From the NCBI RefSeq assembly GCF_008831285.2, contig NC_045138.2:40229115-40293114 (forward strand): 64,000 nt of DNA, given 5' to 3'. Position 1 is the stretch's first letter, and every line of letters starts with the position of its first letter. This DNA comes from Nymphaea colorata. Lineage: Eukaryota; Streptophyta; Magnoliopsida; Nymphaeales; Nymphaeaceae. Below the pieces are notes generated by a model. It made no database searches, was not told the origin of the DNA, and saw nothing but the letters and a program-made list of their open reading frames with translations. Of the stretch, positions 58,978 to 64,000 are shown one piece after another. A program made the translations under genes and the position numbers.

Positions 58978-61385
58978 CCTACTGCAGAACCTAAAAAATG
59001 AAATGCGTATACCCATGAGAAACGTTGTCTCTTTCGATGTAGGTAACTGTAATTTATCACATCATATTGAACACGATTCACAACCGTTGTAAATATGAGC
59101 TGTTTTGGAAATTCTCTCCGAGACCCCATCATTAATGTCACTACAAATTTATCAATACGTGTTTTTTTGCTTCAGTCATTCTGATAAAATTGCTTATTGT
59201 GTTCGATTTAATGACTACACGGTCATCGGATTGATTCCCCTTCTGCTTACTGAAGAAAAGAATACAGAGAAGAATGAAAAAATTTCACAGCACAGCAGCA
59301 TACACGTTCATTAGATTAATTGTCATATTCTGTGCGTGTTTCTGATTCACAACTCAGAGTACGTACTTGGTGCTACAAAACTATATATTTGATTATTTTT
59401 TAAAAATAATTAATACTTAAAACACATCTATCGCTTTAAATTGGATAAGAAAATCATTAATTAGATGTATTGTTTCTGAAACGGAGTTCTAAATCGTGAG
59501 ATATGCTCATTTATATGATGTGAATGCTGATACATGCAAACGCTTTTGGCATTTTCTGCTATTAATTCCTTTATATACATGTAGCATAAATAGCTAACCA
59601 TATCATACATATATATCGATTCAGCAAGTTTATGGCTTATAAAGCTGACTTTAGCAGATTTAAGATTTGAACTCAAAAAAAAAAAAAAAAAAAATCACCT
59701 GCATTCAATTATATCTACTACTCGTACTGGGTTGCAAATGGATCCGATTTGACACGATGGTGTTGTCACTACTGCATCCAAATTCCAAGGCGACCTTCTT
59801 TCTATTTAGAGATCCCAGACTAAGGAAGCCATTTTTTAATGAAAATTTTCCCTTAATATATAGTTCCCATGTTATTAAGTATTTTTTTAAGTTTGTCCTT
59901 TCCGTTTTCAGCTTTTCAAATGCATGCACTTGTTTTTGAATAGTTGTTCGTGATTGATTTCCTCAGCTCGCTAGGGGAGCAAGAAAGAAACTAATTTACC
60001 TTTGGGCACACTCTAATGCGTAAAAGGTAACTTTTTAGTATTTAAAGGCATTTTCGAAATAGAAGCGATTTTCATACTAAAAAATCCAAGAAATGACATT
60101 GAAATCTTTTTTCTTCATGTGCAGTTAAGATTTATGAAATGAAAAACTTGTGGAACCGTTCATCACGATCAAAATTTATATGTGCACTGAGGAAACAAAA
60201 TTGATCGTTAAGTTTTCCAACATAGAGTCACAATTATGAAGTTGGGCTTTACAAAAGAAAAAACACACATAAGTAACTCTTTTTATAGTTTAATTTCTAA
60301 AACCATCTCTGCTTTAATTTTATTTGCATCTAAAATCATCCCAGGTCCTGGATAAACTAATTGTCATTTTTTGTGAGGCACCGAAAGTAGGTGGGAGGAA
60401 AAGGCATGGAGACTTTAACTTTTTCTTAGGTGGTTGAATAAAAATAAAATAGTACTCCTCAAAATATAGTGTGTAAGTTTGGGACCTTGATTGAAAGATT
60501 TCTTTTTTTTTTTCAGTCTAAATGGCGCTTCAAAATTCCGTCCTTATGTTGGGAGCAATGCAATTTACACCAACAAGCTTTACTTCAACATAAAAATCGT
60601 TTGCTTCAACCCCAAGACCAAGAAGCATGAAGAATATTCCACACACATGACAAGCGTTTGAAATTCGATCTTATACAAATTGGAACTATTTAATGCAGAG
60701 AATGGCCATTCCTGTACTTGGCGGCTGTTTTGCCGGTTGCAAACTGAGTCGCAAAAGTGCGGAATTCATGGCACGAGAAGAGGAGGAGATGTGCAGTGCA
60801 GGCGGTGGCAGCAGATGAGTTAAAAAGGAGCTTCCAGCTTTTTTTGCCTTTCTGGTGCAATATGTATCCATGCTTCCCCGTTTTTCTATTTTATACGGCC
60901 CTCTGTTTCCTTTCCTCCGTCCCTCCCTTCCCTGTCCGCCATGGATGTACATGATGCAGGGGCACGCTCGTCTTCCTCAATGCAGAGAGCGCCGGTTTGC
61001 GTGTTAAGGAGTTTCTTCTTCGCTTTCACCAGAGAAGCCGATCGATCGGACCCCTTGAACATTAATGGTCTCCAGTCCTCTATGGTACTGCAGTGAATCG
61101 TGAGGATACGAAGATAACCAGTTGGTCTCGTTGTAAATATCGGTTTTCATCTCGTATCGAGAACAAGGGACGATGCGTTGTGTCGGTCGATACGTATTGG
61201 CACGTACGTATTTACAACATTGACAACGCCGATACGCGTTGAATTTCTCGATACGTGTTATGGACCGATTTCTGCCATTGATAGGGAATGGGGAGGTAGA
61301 TAAGGATGAGTACGTAACGTGCGTATATGTCTTCAGTTTTAGTTACCTGTCCCTAATCGGGGACGGCAAAAAAAAAAAAAAAAAA

Positions 61386-61740
61386 AATTGACCAACCTAA
61401 CCTGGCTGCTGCCCGGTACTCGGTACTCTCCTGACTCGAGCTCAACCCTGAACCCTAAAAAAAACGGACCCCAGCCAGCCCGATAATTTATTGGGTCAGC
61501 CCGGCTCAACTCTGGTTCAATAATTAGTATTTTAGATTTTTTATTAGTTTATATATATATATTATTATAATTAATTATATTTATATATTATTTTATATTT
61601 AAAAATATATTTTTAAATTTAATCGAACTAGGCTCGACCCCGGGTTTTTCGAGTAAGGCCAAGCCTAGGCCCAGTTTTTGGATAACGGGCCAACAGAGAC
61701 CAATTCGTTACCAGACCAAGTCAGCCCGATGCCCAGACTT
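61386..61740. repeat. GC-rich-ended dispersed repeat (GGGCATC family), copy 3
   Basis: Runs from AACCTAACCTGGCTGC through GCCCGGTACTCGGTACTC and an AT core to CAGCCCGATGCCCAGACTT. The right end matches the GATGCCCAGTCTT end of copy 2. It is preceded by a poly-A run at 61371-61387. Confidence 0.55.
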
Positions 61741-62545
61741 ACTCAAAAGGTCTTCCTTGTGTTTGAGTGAGAGATCAAAGCCTTTTTTTTTTTTTTTACT
61801 TTTTTGAAGACCAAAATTGTATGGAAATCTGAGTAAACTTACCCAGGCTCTCATTGGTCTGTAGTTCAACCAACTATCGATTTTGGTAGAATAAAAACTG
61901 ACAAAATCTTTCATGTTTTATTTTAAGTTTGGATCATTTGCACCATAATGTACAAATTACATATGAGTGGCTAATATTGACTTAATTGCATATCACCATG
62001 CAACTTTTCAATCTTCACAAATAGCCACTCAATTCTTTTTATAAAAAATTCTGGAAGAACAAATGAAAAACTTAATGCGAAACGATAGCGTACCAAATTA
62101 CACCTCAAAATTGAATTTTTCTGAAAGAATTTAAAAACAATTAGGTGGTACTCTTTGAAAATTAAAATTAAAAATTTTGAGGAAAAAAAAAAAAACATTG
62201 CAGTCAGTGGCATCGACCTCCTCACTGCATCAAGCAAGGATCAACGTTGATATGTAAAATTTGACTTGGATGATATGCAAATGTCGAGAACTTGTTTTTA
62301 AAAATGTGTTAGGTGGCTATCTGTCAACATTGGAAAGCCGAGGGATGACAAGCAATTTGATTACTTTTTAAGCAGTGATATGCATTTTGTAAAAATAGTG
62401 GGCGGCTGCCCTCTAACCGTCTGCTTTCCATCCGGCCGGCCGCCATTTTCTCTCACCGTTATTCTTTTTCTTCTTTCTTCTTCCTTGCTTTGTCATCGTT
62501 TTCTATGCTGTCCACCTTTGGTCGTCAGTTGACCCCAGGCCTTCT

Positions 62546-62549
<4 letters not shown>

Positions 62550-62627
<78 letters not shown>
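62550..62627. repeat. Compound (CT)n-(TA)n microsatellite
   Basis: A CT tract at 62550-62588 passes directly into a TA tract at 62589-62627, 78 bp in all, about 1 kb upstream of the LBD start codon. Confidence 0.95.
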
Positions 62628-62629
<2 letters not shown>

Positions 62630-63292
62630 TGTTTCCTTGTTATCATCTATACTTTTAATTTGTTTCTAATATTTCTCGCAGTTCATGTTTTATCGCAAAT
62701 TAAACCCTACATATTGGAAACGAAAGCTTCTTTTTTTCGTGAGCATATTCTTATGCTACTAAAGTTGGAAAATTTTTTAAGTGAAGAGTAAATCAAAGAT
62801 TTATAAAGCATTACATTATTTAAGTACGTCTTAACGAATACAGATGATAGATACGAGAGAGTATTTTAGATAAACATCTCGTGTATTTGTACGTATTTAT
62901 CTTTTCTTTGTGCATGGTAGAGCGAGGCGAACGTATGAGGAAGAGATTGGAAGGAATTCTAAAATTACAAGCTCATTGGTCCATCTAAACTCAACTGTAA
63001 CGCGGCTTGAGACAGACGCATTAGATAACCTTGCTCGCATTTGCTTGATCTGATTGCATAAACTAATTAAAGATGTTAAAGCTTTTAGGACGCGATGAGG
63101 CAAAGTAGTTGACTGGTTATATTTTTGTTTCAAGAAATAATATTTATTTAAGAAAATCGCCAACCACAACTGGATCGTGAATATTCCGTTTGGCCGAATC
63201 TGCAACGTCGCCAATAGGATTCGATAAACGATTTTTACAACACTGCTTACCGTATAAGGTAAATCAAGTGACCATATTCCCAACTCCCCAAA

Positions 63293-63304
63293 TTATATAT
63301 AAAT
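63293..63304 (+). promoter_or_regulatory. Possible TATA box of the LBD gene
   Basis: TTATATATAAAT lies about 300 bases before the ATG at 63603. A (CTT)n tract at 63368-63389, common in plant leaders, lies between them. A closer candidate, CTTTATAG near 63568, is only about 30 bases from the ATG and less likely. Confidence 0.35.
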
Positions 63305-63602
63305 GTATATGTATGGATTATCTTAACTAACCGTTTTGATGAAGCAAGATCTTTGGTTTCTTCATCCGTCCTTCTTCTTCTTCTTCTTCCTGTGAACTAC
63401 CTGCTTCTCATTTAACCACTTACAGATTCCATTGTTTAATATTGGCCATCTTTTCGTGGCTCAAGCACAAGCCCCGTTTGCTACTATTCTTTTCCTCCTA
63501 TCCCTCATCGTCGCTCCTTATTTATGATTCGAGTTCCGAACTTCTCTTTTTCTCCCGTCCTTCCTTCTTTATAGTTGGAAGGGGGAGCTTTGGAAGCCAG
63601 AG

Positions 63603-64000
63603 ATGCTAGGGATCAATGGCGAAGGCTCCCCACATCAGGCTTGCGCAGCGTGCAAGCACCAGAGAAGGAAGTGCACGCCCGAGTGCCCTTTAGCCCCTTT
63701 CTTCCCCGCAGAGAAGACCACCATCTTCCTCGCAGTGCAGAAGGTGTTCGGGGTGAGCAACGTCGTGAAGATGCTCCGGGAATTGGACAGCCATGAAAAG
63801 CGCCAACTTGCGATCAACTCCCTGTGCTGGGAGGCGCAGTGGCGCTTGATAGAGCCGACCGAGGGCTGCTTCGGCGAATTCAAGCGGATGACGGAGGAGC
63901 TCTGCTCGTACAAGAGGATGTTTGAGACGCATAACTGCAGCATCAAGGGCCATGGCGGCACTGGGAAGCCTGAGAATTTGAACCCCTCGGTTTACAGTAA
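63603..64000 (+). CDS. LOB-domain (LBD/AS2 family) transcription factor, 5' part (cut by the window end)
   Basis: The frame opens at ATG 63603 and stays open to the window end (132 codons plus two bases). The first 22 residues lead into the LOB zinc-finger motif CAACKHQRRKCTPEC, with the exact C-x2-C-x6-C-x3-C spacing. The GAS block follows (FFPAEKTTIFLAVQKVFGVSN), with the conserved Pro-x2-Gly-Cys (PTEGC) after it. In place of the class I leucine-zipper-like coil I see RMTEELCSYKRMFETHN. The GVSN form and the Lys-rich finger recall the Arabidopsis LBD22-LBD27 group (which includes SIDECAR POLLEN), but I cannot place it precisely. LBD proteins are nuclear DNA-binding regulators of organ boundaries, roots and pollen. 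The last bases (ACA then GTAA) could be a splice donor, so the exon may end at the window edge. Confidence 0.9.
   Translation, partial: MLGINGEGSPHQACAACKHQRRKCTPECPLAPFFPAEKTTIFLAVQKVFGVSNVVKMLRELDSHEKRQLAINSLCWEAQWRLIEPTEGCFGEFKRMTEELCSYKRMFETHNCSIKGHGGTGKPENLNPSVYS

Larger units (their letters stand above)
55076..63292. other. 8-kb intergenic region between the WOX and LBD genes (divergent promoters)
   Basis: No gene could be supported. The two flanking genes point away from each other, so this stretch holds both promoters. Microsatellites are frequent: CT near 55482-55501, 58650-58683, 58952-58977 and 62550-62588; GA near 56754-56774. There is one repeat of the GGGCATC family at 61386-61740. 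The 125-residue frame at 55339-55716 contains a CT-encoded Ser/Leu run and no known domain. Long spacers next to developmental regulators often hold regulatory DNA; that is inference. Confidence 0.55.

Noticed and set aside
63575-63796. A 73-codon plus-strand frame at the start of the LBD gene
   Set aside because: It is a shifted frame without an ATG start; the LOB-domain frame from 63603 explains the sequence.
1-64000. CRISPR arrays, prokaryotic promoters, rRNA or tRNA genes, viral insertions
   Set aside because: No regularly spaced repeats, no ribosomal sequence and no cloverleaf that I could support by eye were found. A tRNAscan-SE run would settle the tRNA question.

Overview
The window is nuclear DNA from a flowering plant. 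The evidence is intron-rich genes with GT-AG splice sites, plant-only families (WUSCHEL-related homeobox, LOB domain, plant GDSL esterases), a Ty1/copia retrotransposon, many MITE-like repeats, and GA/CT and AT microsatellites in AT-rich intergenic DNA. The species cannot be read from the sequence. All gene models below were joined by hand from exon reading frames, splice dinucleotides and codon phase.

Layout. (1) 1-21 kb, plus strand: a head-to-tail tandem array of four GDSL esterase/lipase genes, the first cut by the window edge (77-1064, 2093-5268, 11034-14088, 15998-20974). All share one five-exon architecture; the exons after exon 1 are 131, 234, 265 and 191 or 194 nt. (2) 21.5-26.3 kb, minus strand: a Ty1/copia element with 290-bp LTRs, a 5-bp target duplication (GAATG) and a decayed coding region. 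(3) 26.3-38.9 kb: a gene-poor stretch of dispersed repeats, including one short element bounded by a 9-bp direct repeat. (4) 38898-43921, plus: a fifth, diverged GDSL gene resembling Arabidopsis At5g45950, whereas the tandem genes resemble At5g45960. (5) 49102-47180, minus: a small five-exon gene for a membrane-anchored glucosidase II beta-like protein, not visible as one reading frame. (6) 54952-53321, minus: a WOX8/WOX9 (STIMPY)-type homeobox gene. (7) 63603 to the window end, plus: the 5' part of a LOB-domain transcription factor gene.

The genes do not form one pathway. The GDSL proteins are predicted secreted SGNH hydrolases, the PRKCSH-like protein is an ER membrane protein, and WOX and LBD are nuclear regulators of development. 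The most interesting large-scale feature is the order At5g45960-like GDSL, At5g45950-like GDSL, WOX8/9. By my recollection of Arabidopsis locus numbers this recalls At5g45950, At5g45960 and WOX8 (At5g45980), which suggests old conserved microsynteny with local expansion of one GDSL gene. I found no CRISPR array, prokaryotic operon, rRNA or convincing tRNA gene.
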